A DNA stretch of 64,000 nt from Lentisphaera profundi (GCF_028728065.1 NZ_CP117812.1:124001-188000), one strand, 5' to 3'. Shown: positions 8,538-16,316, numbered from the stretch's first letter. The notes: a model not told the origin generated them from the letters alone. Translations and numbers: made by a program.

Positions 8538-10235
8538 TTATTTTCGCGATTTGATCCATTGTTCGACATCTTCCGCCGTTTTCATATGGGATACTTCTTC
8601 TACCCAACCTTGGCCATATAAGGCAAAAATTTTATCTCCTCCAATCAAACCAGGTTTTGTACTAATGATGATGGTGTCCATGTCAGCATTAGATTCATAA
8701 GTCTGTCCGGGTTTTAAGTGGATGACAAAATCGGACTTATTCGCTAGTACCTCTTCCCAACTGGGTTTAGGGTTATTTAATGTTGTAAATAAAGATAAAT
8801 CGCCCAGCATTTCATCCATCTTTTTGGGGACGGGTCCTCGTCCAGCATAAAAATAATTATTAATATGAGAGGCGACATTTTTTAGTTGATTTTTTATACG
8901 ACTTTGCTGACTAGCTGCAATAGCCGCAGCAACTTCACTATTATTGGCTAAGGATTTTGGTAAGCCTAGCTCGACCATCAAGTTTTCACTAATGCTATTT
9001 TCACCCCATTGCGATTGCTGATAAACTCGAATACCCACCCAGGTGAAAAAACCAAGAAAAATAATGCAGGCTAGTCGAACTAATGGGTTCGCTTTTAATA
9101 GCTCAAATTTACTTATTGGCGGTAGTTCGTCTAATTGACTTTCATTAACTTTTTTTGTTTCAAATGAATGATCACCTGCCAAAGCAGCTAAAAAATCTGT
9201 GCAATTCCCAAATCGCTGCTCACGGGTTTTTCCTAATGCGCGTTTCAGAGCTCGATTCGCTGCGGTATTTAAAGCATTTAAATCTTCAACGTCATTATTG
9301 GCGACTACCTGACAAATGAGTCCACTATCACCCGTTGCAAACACACTGCTGAATGGGACCTTTCCGTTAATTAACTCGTAAAATACAACGGCTAAGGAAT
9401 ATTGGTCGGCGCTACTAGTTTGTGCCTTACCTAATAATTGCTCTGGAGGCATATAAGGACGTGTGCCAGAGGTGGAACCTTTATCAGTAGTCAATTGGCT
9501 TAAACTTGCTCGGACTTCGCTGGCTAAACCAAAATCAAGTAATTTGACGTCGCCTTCTAAACTCATCATAATATTCCCCGGTTTGATATCTCGGTGAATG
9601 ACATTCTTGATATGCGCAAAATCTAAAGCGGAGGCGAGCTTTTTACATACTTTCAAAGCTTCAGAAAAAGGAACCTGTCGCTGTGGAAATTGTTTTGTCC
9701 ATTGTTTTAGTGTTATACCTTCGACATACTCCATGACCAATACATAATCACCCGCTTGAACATGTACTTGACCAGAACGAACCTGCTTAGCGCGGTGGAG
9801 GTATTTTAACTGAGCAATATTGGGGTGAGTTAAATTTGAGACTAAATTGAAATTGTCGCGAATCGCCTCCATGTCATCATCGGAGTGATTCAATTCACTC
9901 GGTAAGGTTTTGAGTGCAACTAATGAATTTGCAACGGTATCTTTCGCCAAATAAACAGCGCCAAAACCACCCCTGCCTAATTCCTGAATGATTTCATAGC
10001 GATCAATAACAGCCAAAAGCTGCTGTGTTTCCTCCCCTTGTGTGAGCAGATCACCTAAGCTCACATCTTGATCAGTAAAGGAAGGAGAGCTAACAGGTCG
10101 CCCCATGGTGGGCAGATCACCTAAGCTCACATCTTGCTCTAGTCGTGGGTTAACATCGCCCATAGTAGGCATATCACTTATGCTTAAATCTACGTCATCC
10201 GAATTCATCAATACTACCTTAGCTAAATCGCTCAA
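8538..10235 (-). CDS. transmembrane Ser/Thr protein kinase (PknB-type)
   Basis: 565 residues. The N-terminus carries three copies of a D(V/L)S(L/I)(G/S)D(L/M)xTxG unit. Two of these share an exact 25-bp DNA repeat (10046-10070 and 10112-10136), so the duplication is recent. The kinase domain (about residues 80-350) is complete: glycine loop GRGGFGAVY, VALK lysine, HRDIKPGN, DFGLA and GTRPYMPPEQ in place of the usual APE. A single membrane segment (ACIIFLGFFTWVGI, near residue 390) leads to a 160-residue C-terminal domain of unknown fold, predicted to face the periplasm. It is followed after 28 bases, or with an overlap, by a paralogous pseudokinase. The repeats may be docking or phosphorylation sites (inference). 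Confidence 0.9.
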   Translation of the reverse strand: MSDLAKVVLMNSDDVDLSISDMPTMGDVNPRLEQDVSLGDLPTMGRPVSSPSFTDQDVSLGDLLTQGEETQQLLAVIDRYEIIQELGRGGFGAVYLAKDTVANSLVALKTLPSELNHSDDDMEAIRDNFNLVSNLTHPNIAQLKYLHRAKQVRSGQVHVQAGDYVLVMEYVEGITLKQWTKQFPQRQVPFSEALKVCKKLASALDFAHIKNVIHRDIKPGNIMMSLEGDVKLLDFGLASEVRASLSQLTTDKGSTSGTRPYMPPEQLLGKAQTSSADQYSLAVVFYELINGKVPFSSVFATGDSGLICQVVANNDVEDLNALNTAANRALKRALGKTREQRFGNCTDFLAALAGDHSFETKKVNESQLDELPPISKFELLKANPLVRLACIIFLGFFTWVGIRVYQQSQWGENSISENLMVELGLPKSLANNSEVAAAIAASQQSRIKNQLKNVASHINNYFYAGRGPVPKKMDEMLGDLSLFTTLNNPKPSWEEVLANKSDFVIHLKPGQTYESNADMDTIIISTKPGLIGGDKIFALYGQGWVEEVSHMKTAEDVEQWIKSRK

Positions 10236-10415
10236 GTTAACTTAAGGTCGAAAGTATTGCTAGTCTATAAATAATAAGGCAAGTATAAAATTCCGTATTT
10301 CATACTCATCCGTCCACGCTTTGTGTGTATAACTCGGGTTCAATGAGTCAGCAGTGATTCACTGTTAATTTCGAATAAGTTATTTAAAAGAGAGTGACTT
10401 GCTTTTGAAGCTGTA

Positions 10416-10438
10416 TAAAAAGACCTCCTATTAGGAGG
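10416..10438 (-). terminator. Rho-independent terminator of the Sel1 gene
   Basis: On the minus strand CCTCC-TAATA-GGAGG forms a hairpin followed directly by TCTTTTTA. It lies about 40 bases after the stop codon of the Sel1 gene and would isolate it from the kinase genes further along the same strand. Confidence 0.6.
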
Positions 10439-10479
10439 GGCTAAGAATGAGTATAACGTTTAGCTATGGGTGAATTTAA

Positions 10480-11154
10480 TTATTTCTTTGGGCTTTTGAT
10501 TGATTGCTGTAAATATTTATCGAGTGGTACGAGTAGATTTTTCGCTTCAGAAAATTCATCGGAGAGGGCTTGGGCTCCTTTGATCATATCGACCGAGAGG
10601 CCGCGGGTCGTACTTATATTTGTTTTCGCTTGGTTTTGAGGTGAAGAATCCAGTGTGACGGACTGTAAAAGTAAGGCGACACCGGCAACTTTGTTTTCTT
10701 TCACACCATCACCACGAATATACAGCATGCCTAGATTGCCGATGGCCCAAGCATCCCCTTGGACGGAGGCTTTACGATACCATTCATTGGCTTTGGCAAA
10801 GTCAACTTTAGTTCCACGACCATTTTCGTAGAGTACACCAAGATTGTATTGCGCGGCAGCATTGCCCTGAGTAGCGGCTTTTTCATACCAAGTAAGGGCT
10901 TTCGCCATATCTTTGCTGACGCCAATACCATTTTCAAACATTAAGCCCAAATTGAATTGAGAGTCGACGTGACCATCTTTGGCGGCGATGAGAAATTCCT
11001 TGTGAGCGAGTGGTAGGTCATTGGCTTGATAAGCCGTAATTCCCGCCTTAAAATGGCTATTTTCCAGTGCTTGTGCATGAGTTTTTGTGCTAAAGAGCAA
11101 ACTTGCAAATAGGCAAGCACCCAAAGTAAAGATTTGTGGTTTAAAAAGTTTCAT
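10480..11154 (-). CDS. secreted Sel1-repeat (TPR-like) protein
   Basis: 224 residues: signal peptide (hydrophobic LGACLFASLLFS, cut near THAQA), then consecutive Sel1-like repeats of about 36 residues. These have the typical A.Y.LG..Y..G.G...D...A..WY.KAA pattern, e.g. QFNLGLMFENGIG and QYNLGVLYENGRG. Sel1 repeats form alpha-alpha superhelices that bind other proteins and often occur near signalling or envelope genes. A Lys-rich tail (KSPKK) closes the protein. It stands alone with its own terminator. A damaged second copy lies at 1520-1894. Its binding partner is unknown; proximity to the kinase pair may be coincidental because the terminator separates them. Confidence 0.85.
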   Translation of the reverse strand: MKLFKPQIFTLGACLFASLLFSTKTHAQALENSHFKAGITAYQANDLPLAHKEFLIAAKDGHVDSQFNLGLMFENGIGVSKDMAKALTWYEKAATQGNAAAQYNLGVLYENGRGTKVDFAKANEWYRKASVQGDAWAIGNLGMLYIRGDGVKENKVAGVALLLQSVTLDSSPQNQAKTNISTTRGLSVDMIKGAQALSDEFSEAKNLLVPLDKYLQQSIKSPKK

Positions 11155-11540
11155 TTTCAGCTCGCTTTAATTATTTATTATTCAGATTGAGGACTGTAAA
11201 AAGAACATGATTACACAGATGAGAGCTCCCTTCAGCAAGATACTGCCGTCTGGATAACACCTCTATGGCAAGAGCTTAGGTCAAGTATCTAGGTTTTTGT
11301 TACTTATCGTAGGTAATCGTGAAAAAATGAGTCCTTGCACTGAATTACGTGGGATCAGATTATTTTCAATCCTTATTAAGACTAATAAGCCCTTTAATCC
11401 TTAGAATTAATCTCACACAAATATAACAAAGCAATCAAACAGATGGGAGAATCACCCAATGTTGAGTAAGCCTTATATCTTGTACACTTCGCTTCCCATT
11501 CCCAATGTTTATTGCGGTCGGTAGCGTGTGGTAAAACTAG
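11155..11540. other. intergenic stretch, nothing recognised
   Basis: The region must carry the promoter of the Sel1 gene on the minus strand, but I found no convincing pair of boxes. No conserved short ORF or RNA fold was recognised. It ends at a tandem hairpin block. Confidence 0.5.
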
Positions 11541-11594
11541 CAAACTAAAGTTTGAACTACATACCCTTATGTATGTAGTCCACGATTTATCGTG
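11541..11594. repeat. tandem hairpins resembling IS200/REP-type ends
   Basis: Three adjacent perfect inverted repeats: CAAACT-AA-AGTTTG, ACTACATAC-CCTTAT-GTATGTAGT and CACGAT-TT-ATCGTG. The loop context CTAAAG recurs in the hairpins bounding the IS200/IS605-like relic at 14038-14057 and 14555-14574, and the arrangement of two hairpins in series is the same. It may be a solo end of such an element or a REP-like sequence moved by a related transposase. No transposase gene lies beside it. Confidence 0.45.
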
Positions 11595-11662
11595 CGAAGT
11601 AAGTCTAAAACCTGAATCCCTTCGAGATTAACTTAATGTAGCTCACGGATTTAGGTGAAACC

Positions 11663-12034
11663 TTATAATTCCTGGAAGTCGTAGACGACGACTTTGGCGA
11701 GGGCAGGTTTTAGTGTAGTCTTCACGGCTTCGACGTGCTTGGGATGATCGAGGTAGACTTTTAGATCGTCGTTATTTTTGAAAGTGACGATGAAGGAGAT
11801 ATCGAAAGTATTGTCAGCGACGGGTTCCACACTCTCTAATTTTGTACCAATAGAAACATTTTGTACTTCTTCAATTTTTTTAAGACCTTTGACTGCTTGG
11901 ATAAATTCGGTCTGTGAGGCACCGGGCTTTAACCAGCACATGACAATATGTTGAACTTGCGGCTTCGCTTGATTTTCTAGAGTGGAACATGAGCTCATAA
12001 TGACGACCATTAAAATTATTATTACTTTATACAT
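11663..12034 (-). CDS. Dabb-domain (stress-responsive alpha/beta barrel) lipoprotein
   Basis: 123 residues: a lipoprotein signal peptide with lipobox MSSC (Cys16), a short linker, then a Dabb ferredoxin-like domain. Typical features are QHIVMCWLKPG, the central SFIVTFKNNDDLKVYLDHPKH and the final VVVYDF strand. Dabb proteins are small dimeric barrels; many have no known substrate and some are cyclases or stress-induced. Export as a lipoprotein is less common than the cytoplasmic form but recurrent in PVC bacteria. The family assignment is good; the function is unknown. Confidence 0.85.
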   Translation of the reverse strand: MYKVIIILMVVIMSSCSTLENQAKPQVQHIVMCWLKPGASQTEFIQAVKGLKKIEEVQNVSIGTKLESVEPVADNTFDISFIVTFKNNDDLKVYLDHPKHVEAVKTTLKPALAKVVVYDFQEL

Positions 12035-12192
12035 AAGATTATCTCCATAAGGATTTACGATGCTTTAATAGGCCACCGCCACAATAAATTGAATAGGAGA
12101 AAACTCGCAAAAAATAGGTAAAAAACGATAAGTTTTGCGCTTTTCGCAAAGATCTAGATACTTCGAAAAGGCTTATAAATGAGCCTAGAAAC

Positions 12193-12221
12193 TTGAAAAC
12201 AATCCTAATAAGTAGTAATAT
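12193..12221 (+). promoter_or_regulatory. hipBA promoter
   Basis: TTGAAA and TAATAT boxes are separated by exactly 17 bases, 44 bases upstream of the hipB-like start codon. There is no Shine-Dalgarno sequence before that ATG. The -10 box is the first half of a palindrome (see the operator entries), which suggests repression by the product. Confidence 0.55.
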
Positions 12222-12225
12222 ATTA
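12216..12225. promoter_or_regulatory. operator candidate 1 (palindrome over the -10 box)
   Basis: The perfect 10-bp palindrome TAATATATTA coincides with the -10 element of the hipBA promoter. An identical copy lies 41 bp downstream, close to four helical turns, so both would face the same side of the DNA. HipB antitoxins bind paired palindromes in their own promoters; use of this one is inferred. Confidence 0.45.
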
Positions 12226-12256
12226 ACGTTTATGTGAATTTTTAACCACTAATTGA

Positions 12257-12266
12257 TAATATATTA
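12257..12266. promoter_or_regulatory. operator candidate 2 (palindrome touching the start codon)
   Basis: Second exact copy of TAATATATTA. Its last base is the A of the hipB-like ATG, so protein bound here could block transcript elongation, and its presence takes the place of a ribosome-binding site. Confidence 0.45.
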
Positions 12267-12559
12267 TGTATAGATTAGATACTCCAGATGAAGTGGCTTT
12301 GAATTTAGCTCAGAGAATGAAATCTAGGCGCTTAGCTCTGGCTTGGAAGCAGCAAACCTTAGCTGAACGCTCTGGAGTGAGTTTGGCGTCCTTGCGTCGT
12401 TTTGAGAAAAGTGGTCTTATTTCTCTTGAGTCGTTATTGAAGCTAGCCTTTGCTCTCGATCACTTAGATGATTTCGAGAATATATTTAAAGCTCCTTTAG
12501 CACAGAGTCTGAAAGATTTGGAAGTTCGTGAAGATAAACCGCAGCGGGGGCGCTTATGA
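12266..12559 (+). CDS. hipB: HipB-like antitoxin, Cro/CI-type helix-turn-helix
   Basis: 97 residues, mostly one XRE helix-turn-helix domain (about residues 12-70; QQTLAERSGVSLASLRRFEK is helices 2-3). A charged tail follows (LEVREDKPQRGRL). Its stop overlaps the start of the HipA-like toxin gene in ATGA, so the two are translationally coupled. By family it represses its own operon as a dimer and holds the toxin inactive. Two identical palindromes sit at the promoter and start codon. Other XRE proteins look alike, but the pairing with hipA makes the role clear. Confidence 0.85.
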   Translation: MYRLDTPDEVALNLAQRMKSRRLALAWKQQTLAERSGVSLASLRRFEKSGLISLESLLKLAFALDHLDDFENIFKAPLAQSLKDLEVREDKPQRGRL

Positions 12560-13782
12560 AAAAGTTAGAGGTTTATTATCAGCAAAGTGAAAGTGATTCA
12601 CAACTCATTGGAACTTTAGCTGAACAGGATAGAAAAATTTACTTTGAGTACGCAAGTGACTTTTTATCTGAGCCCTTGTGGTTATCTCCTTTTAAATTAG
12701 CTCCTAAATCGGGTCTTTATGAATTTAAAGATTATGATTTTGGACAAGTTTTTGGTCTATTTGATGATTCTTTACCGGATGGCTGGGGACTTCTTTTAAT
12801 GGATCGTATGTTTCGTAAACAGGGGCTTAATCCTAATCACTTGTCGATACTGGATCGCTTGGCTTATTTGGGTTCACGAACGATGGGTGCCTTAAGCTAT
12901 CGCCCTTGCTCGCAGTCCGAAGATGTATTGCAAGAAGTGCTAGATTTACAAGTCATGACTGGTGAAGTAGAGAAAGTCTGGCAAGGTTCACTTAGCGATG
13001 TATTGCCTCAATTGCTCCACCATGGAGGCAGTCCTGGGGGCGCACGGCCCAAAGTTTTAGCAGGAATTAAGGGTGATGAAATCATCACGGCAGATATTTT
13101 ACCGGATGGCTTTGAAGCGTGGATTTTAAAGTTTATTGCGCCTAATGAGCACAACGATTCCGGGAAGCTTGAGTATATTTACTCACTAATGGCGCGAAAA
13201 GCAGCGTTAAGAATGCCTGAGACGAGACTCTATAAAAGTGCTGATAAATCTTATTACTTTGGGATTAAACGCTTTGATCGTAAAGCAGGCAAGCGGGTCC
13301 ATATTCATACTTTTGGGAACTTAATTCATTCCAATTATCGTATTCCTTCAAGTGATTATTTAGATCTACTTAAAGTCACTCGAGTCTTAACAAAAAATCA
13401 AGAAGATGTGGAACAAGTCTTTAGGCAGGCGGTATTTAATATTGCTAGTCATAATCGCGATGACCATGTGAAGAATTTTTCCTTCATCTATGACAAAGAG
13501 TGGTCAGCAGCACCGTCCTATGATTTAACTTTTAATAGTGGTCCAGGTGGTGAGCATAGTATGAGTATTTGCGGAGAAGGCAAAAATCCCAGGGGGCAAG
13601 GCTTAGTCAAACTGGCGGAGAAATCTGGGATTTCAGTCAAAAAAGTAAAAAGCACAATTGAAGAAGTCTCTGAATCACTTAATCAATTTTCGAGCTTAGC
13701 AAAAGAATACGAAATTGAAGCTAAAGAGATCCAAATGATTGATAAGCACATTCAAGCAAATCTCAAGCGTCTCAGACTATAA
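12556..13782 (+). CDS. hipA: HipA-family Ser/Thr kinase toxin
   Basis: 408 residues with the HipA N-terminal domain (about 1-110; LFDDSLPDGWGLLLMDR) and the kinase-like C-terminal domain. Conserved sites are the P-loop-like GGSPGGARPK near residue 155, a lysine in FGIKRFDRK near 235, the catalytic loop HNRDDHVKNFSF near 300 (Asp as base, Asn as metal ligand) and the DFG-equivalent APSYDLTF near 320. Members phosphorylate translation components (E. coli HipA acts on GltX), producing growth arrest and persistence. It overlaps the antitoxin gene by four bases. All key residues are present, so it should be active. The exact target cannot be told from sequence. Confidence 0.88.
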   Translation: MKKLEVYYQQSESDSQLIGTLAEQDRKIYFEYASDFLSEPLWLSPFKLAPKSGLYEFKDYDFGQVFGLFDDSLPDGWGLLLMDRMFRKQGLNPNHLSILDRLAYLGSRTMGALSYRPCSQSEDVLQEVLDLQVMTGEVEKVWQGSLSDVLPQLLHHGGSPGGARPKVLAGIKGDEIITADILPDGFEAWILKFIAPNEHNDSGKLEYIYSLMARKAALRMPETRLYKSADKSYYFGIKRFDRKAGKRVHIHTFGNLIHSNYRIPSSDYLDLLKVTRVLTKNQEDVEQVFRQAVFNIASHNRDDHVKNFSFIYDKEWSAAPSYDLTFNSGPGGEHSMSICGEGKNPRGQGLVKLAEKSGISVKKVKSTIEEVSESLNQFSSLAKEYEIEAKEIQMIDKHIQANLKRLRL

Positions 13783-13805
13783 ATACCAAAAGGAAGTATA
13801 AAATA

Positions 13806-13993
13806 AGGCCTAATGGAGTTTGAAAATTTTCGTAAAACGCGAGACAATTGCAGAGGCGACTTGTGAGGTTTTCTTAAGGGGGGACATTGAGAAGTTCTTT
13901 GCGATATTCCGCGGTGTCAAGAGAAATGAGCCGAGGAATAAATTGTGAAAAGAGTTGTTTGACCTGTTCGCATTCTTCACTACTCAAACTCAT
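13806..13993 (-). pseudogene. probable AraC-family regulator remnant
   Basis: A 39-codon frame (start 13993, stop at 13874) reads ECEQVKQLFSQFIPRL, like the linker helix of AraC regulators. It runs directly into LDTAEYRKELL, which resembles the final PREYRKE helix of the DNA-binding domain, as if the middle had been deleted. Beyond the stop, out of frame, the DNA resembles the end of the better AraC fragment at 16404-16586. The similarity is short, so this call is tentative. Confidence 0.4.
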
Positions 13994-14035
13994 TCTTGGC
14001 TACTAATTCATAGAGATCAATTAGTAGAACTCAAC

Positions 14036-14576
14036 GACCCTGCACTAAAGTACAGGGGTTCCGGACTGGAAGTCCGGGGTATTGTCATTCAACAATAAAA
14101 TTATCATCGCTAGCATCATCTGGTTTACCGTGGTGTTCTAAGTACGCATTAACTAATTCTTCGGTCAAGTCACCTGTACTCCATGCATCTAGCCTGTTGC
14201 CAAAAAGTGCGGACCCCAATATTGTTTTTTCAAATGCGGAAATTCTTTTTGGAGCAAACGTGAACTCCGACCTTTCAACATTTTCACTATATCGCTCACA
14301 CTTACATTCGGTGGATACTCAATGTGCATATGGTCTGTGCTAACGGCTCCTTTCAAAATACGAACATCAAGTGCTCCACAGCCTTGTCTCAGCAACTCTC
14401 TACACCTAAGCTTGAGATCGCCTGTCAAAACCTTATATCTATATTTGGTAACCCAAACTATGTGTACACTTAACTTGGTAACTGTATGATGTCCATTTCT
14501 TGCTCTTTTTATCTAAGTAGCATACCTCAAATTCCGCGCTTTTTTATGATAAAGCCTTCCACTAAAGTGGAAGGTT
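14036..14576 (-). mobile_element. decayed IS200/IS605-type insertion sequence
   Basis: A tnpA pseudogene lies between hairpins typical of single-strand transposition. On the 3' side are CCCTG-c-ACTAAAGT-a-CAGGG (14038-14057) and CCGGACT-gga-AGTCCGG (14061-14077). On the 5' side is CCTTCCAC-TAAA-GTGGAAGG (14555-14574). There are no terminal inverted repeats or target duplications, as expected for the family, and no tnpB. Exact cleavage sites cannot be set without a relative. Confidence 0.55.
14085..14512 (-). pseudogene. tnpA: Y1-transposase TnpA (IS200/IS605), frameshifted
   Basis: The N-terminal strands (KLSVHIVWVTKYRYKVL) and the HUH metal-binding motif (DHMHIEYPP) are intact, as is the region SDIVKMLKGRSS to LKKQYWGPHF. 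After ATG (Ala-Thr-Gly) the frame hits a TAG where a GYWxMSTG-like segment is expected. The C-terminal helix resumes in another frame (STGDLTEELVNAYLEHHGK), ending with stop codon 14085. The probable catalytic Tyr is in NAYLEHH. No ATG start remains at the 5' end; an in-frame stop lies just upstream. It is therefore inactive. Confidence 0.75.
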
Positions 14577-14968
14577 TTACACCCGCGTCCGGGGACTAAT
14601 AAATGGCTGCCGATGGGCAGAAATCCTTTAAATGGATTTTGTACTTTCTGGGGTGATAAAAGGATGAATTACTCCTTAGAAAGTTGATAATGAAGTCTAT
14701 AGTGATTTTACTCAAGGGTTTAATTCGTAAAACCACGCTCATGGAGTGAAATACTATAATTTATTTGATTAAGCATTGAGATAGCGTATAGATTTATTTA
14801 AGGCTCCAGAAACTATCAAATTTCATTCTGCACCTGCGGCTGTTTTGGCCAATTGAAGGAAGAGCATATTATGTAATGACTTATTTTATTAAGGGAATAA
14901 TGCAATTCATTAATGATTTTTACCTAAAAAATCTCATCGTATTAAAGTTTGTAAAAGAGGGTGAATAA
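14577..14968. other. intergenic stretch, nothing recognised
   Basis: Apart from a small hairpin (AAATCC and GGATTT near 14630) there is no coding pattern or known element here. It separates the IS relic from the stop codon of the HNOBA-HTH gene. Confidence 0.5.
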
Positions 14969-15697
14969 TCATTGTAGGATTTCTTGAATGTTTACATCGA
15001 GAACATTGGCAATGTCTAGAGCAGTTTTAAAATAAACTTTGGCTCCAGCTTCGGCTCTTTTGATGGTAGATAATGAAAGAGGGCATTTACGATTAATACT
15101 TTGATTGACAAAATTATCTACACTCATTAACTTTGACTGCCTGATTTGTTTTATTTTCTCACCATTAACAAAGACTCGCCCTGAAGATATTTTTTTATTT
15201 TCTTCTACTAAATCTCTAGCCCTTTTTTCAAGTTTTCTAATGAGATTTAAGCTTTTTTTAGACTCTGCTTCTTGCATTGCTTTCAAAAAAAACATATCAA
15301 GAGTTTGATTATAAGGCTCAAAGTTTTTTGATTGTATCTTATTAGTAATGTCTGGATTGTGTATTGATATACTTGTTAGTAAAAGCATTGAATTTACATC
15401 TGAAAAAAAATAGGCTTTCCCTTTTATAGTTATAGAGTTTTGATGATCTTTAAAAACGACCTCTTCGTCTGAATCATTTTTAATAAAATCATATGTTAAT
15501 TCTTTAAAAAAATAAAAGGGAGTAAACGTATCTGATATATAATCATCAAGTTCAAATTTTACATCTAACCAACTAAAACCAGGGCCCTTGTCTAAAACCT
15601 TATTTTCATCAGAAATTAGTAAATAAAAGGGAAAAATTTTGTTTAACCAATCATAACTAATTCCAAATTTTTTCACATAATCATCTCGGTGTATCAT
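14969..15697 (-). CDS. HNOBA-domain protein fused to a Cro/CI-type helix-turn-helix
   Basis: 242 residues. Residues about 8-150 look like the HNOBA (H-NOX-associated, PAS-like) domain of soluble guanylate cyclases and bacterial partners: FPFYLLISDENKVLDKG, then ITIKGKAYFFSDVNSMLLLTS. They are followed by a helical coiled-coil segment (SKKSLNLIRKLEKRARDLVEEN, split here only for description). Instead of a cyclase, GGDEF or kinase output, residues about 180-242 form an XRE helix-turn-helix (GEKIKQIRQSKLMSVDNF, STIKRAEAG, ALDIANVLDVNIQEIL). The start codon is one base after the stop of the H-NOX gene, so the two are coupled. Inferred role: a transcription factor controlled by the gas state of the H-NOX partner. 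Domain calls are by eye. Confidence 0.72.
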   Translation of the reverse strand: MIHRDDYVKKFGISYDWLNKIFPFYLLISDENKVLDKGPGFSWLDVKFELDDYISDTFTPFYFFKELTYDFIKNDSDEEVVFKDHQNSITIKGKAYFFSDVNSMLLLTSISIHNPDITNKIQSKNFEPYNQTLDMFFLKAMQEAESKKSLNLIRKLEKRARDLVEENKKISSGRVFVNGEKIKQIRQSKLMSVDNFVNQSINRKCPLSLSTIKRAEAGAKVYFKTALDIANVLDVNIQEILQ

Positions 15698-15698
15698 A

Positions 15699-16238
15699 CT
15701 AAATATATTTAACTTTTAGTAATACCTTTTCTGAATCCTTGATCACGTCAGTAATACTGATAGTTTTGTTGAATTTCGTAGCTAGAGCTTCAACTAAACC
15801 AATAACCATAAACTCTAACCCGTCTCTCGTTGATCTATAAATCAGATCAAAATCCTGTTCACTTTCATTAACTACCTGAAAGTGTGGAGGCTGTAAATTT
15901 GAAAATGAGGTAGCAACATAAAGGTGTAATTTATTTAGGTTCTTAAGGAAATCTATAAATGAATTTCCTCCAATTTTATATGCTTCACCATATCCCTCTG
16001 ATATAGCAAAATCTATCCAATAATGACCAAATTTTTTTAGTACTTCGTCAGTGCTTGTGTTTAATTTATCACTAACTTGCTGAACCAATTCAAATATTAA
16101 TTTATCGTCATAATAATCAGTTTTTATGAAATCTCTCTCAGGAAATTCAGCTTTATCACATATTTCTACCCATGCTTGAGCACCCATTTCTGTTTCTACT
16201 AATTTTTTTACAGCAATACCTATCAATCCATACATCAT
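15699..16238 (-). CDS. H-NOX heme gas sensor
   Basis: 179 residues, the usual size of a stand-alone bacterial H-NOX. It has the N-terminal MYGLIGIAVKKLV, FGHYWIDFA near residue 70, the proximal heme-ligating His105 in NKLHLYV, the PPHF turn, and the heme-propionate motif Y-x-S-x-R at 134-138. The residue five after the motif Arg, where O2-binding members carry a distal Tyr, is Phe143; this favours NO (or CO) sensing over O2. GGAG lies five bases before the first ATG and eight before the second, either of which may be used. It forms an operon with the HNOBA-HTH gene, its likely signalling partner. Confidence 0.9.
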   Translation of the reverse strand: MMYGLIGIAVKKLVETEMGAQAWVEICDKAEFPERDFIKTDYYDDKLIFELVQQVSDKLNTSTDEVLKKFGHYWIDFAISEGYGEAYKIGGNSFIDFLKNLNKLHLYVATSFSNLQPPHFQVVNESEQDFDLIYRSTRDGLEFMVIGLVEALATKFNKTISITDVIKDSEKVLLKVKYI

Positions 16239-16292
16239 TTATCTCCATAATTTCTGTGATGTTATCGTTTATATACAACAATCAAATGGCAT

Positions 16293-16316
16293 TGTTACAT
16301 TAATTTAAACATTACA
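16293..16316. promoter_or_regulatory. imperfect dyad, candidate operator of the H-NOX operon
   Basis: TGTTACAT...ATTACA has matching ends (TGT/ACA) and 7 of 12 symmetric pairs. It starts at the predicted transcription start of the minus-strand operon. An HTH dimer bound here would block initiation. The match could be chance in such AT-rich DNA. Confidence 0.25.

Noticed and set aside
10759-10944. Plus-strand open frame inside the Sel1 gene
   Set aside because: Antisense of codon-biased Sel1 repeats.
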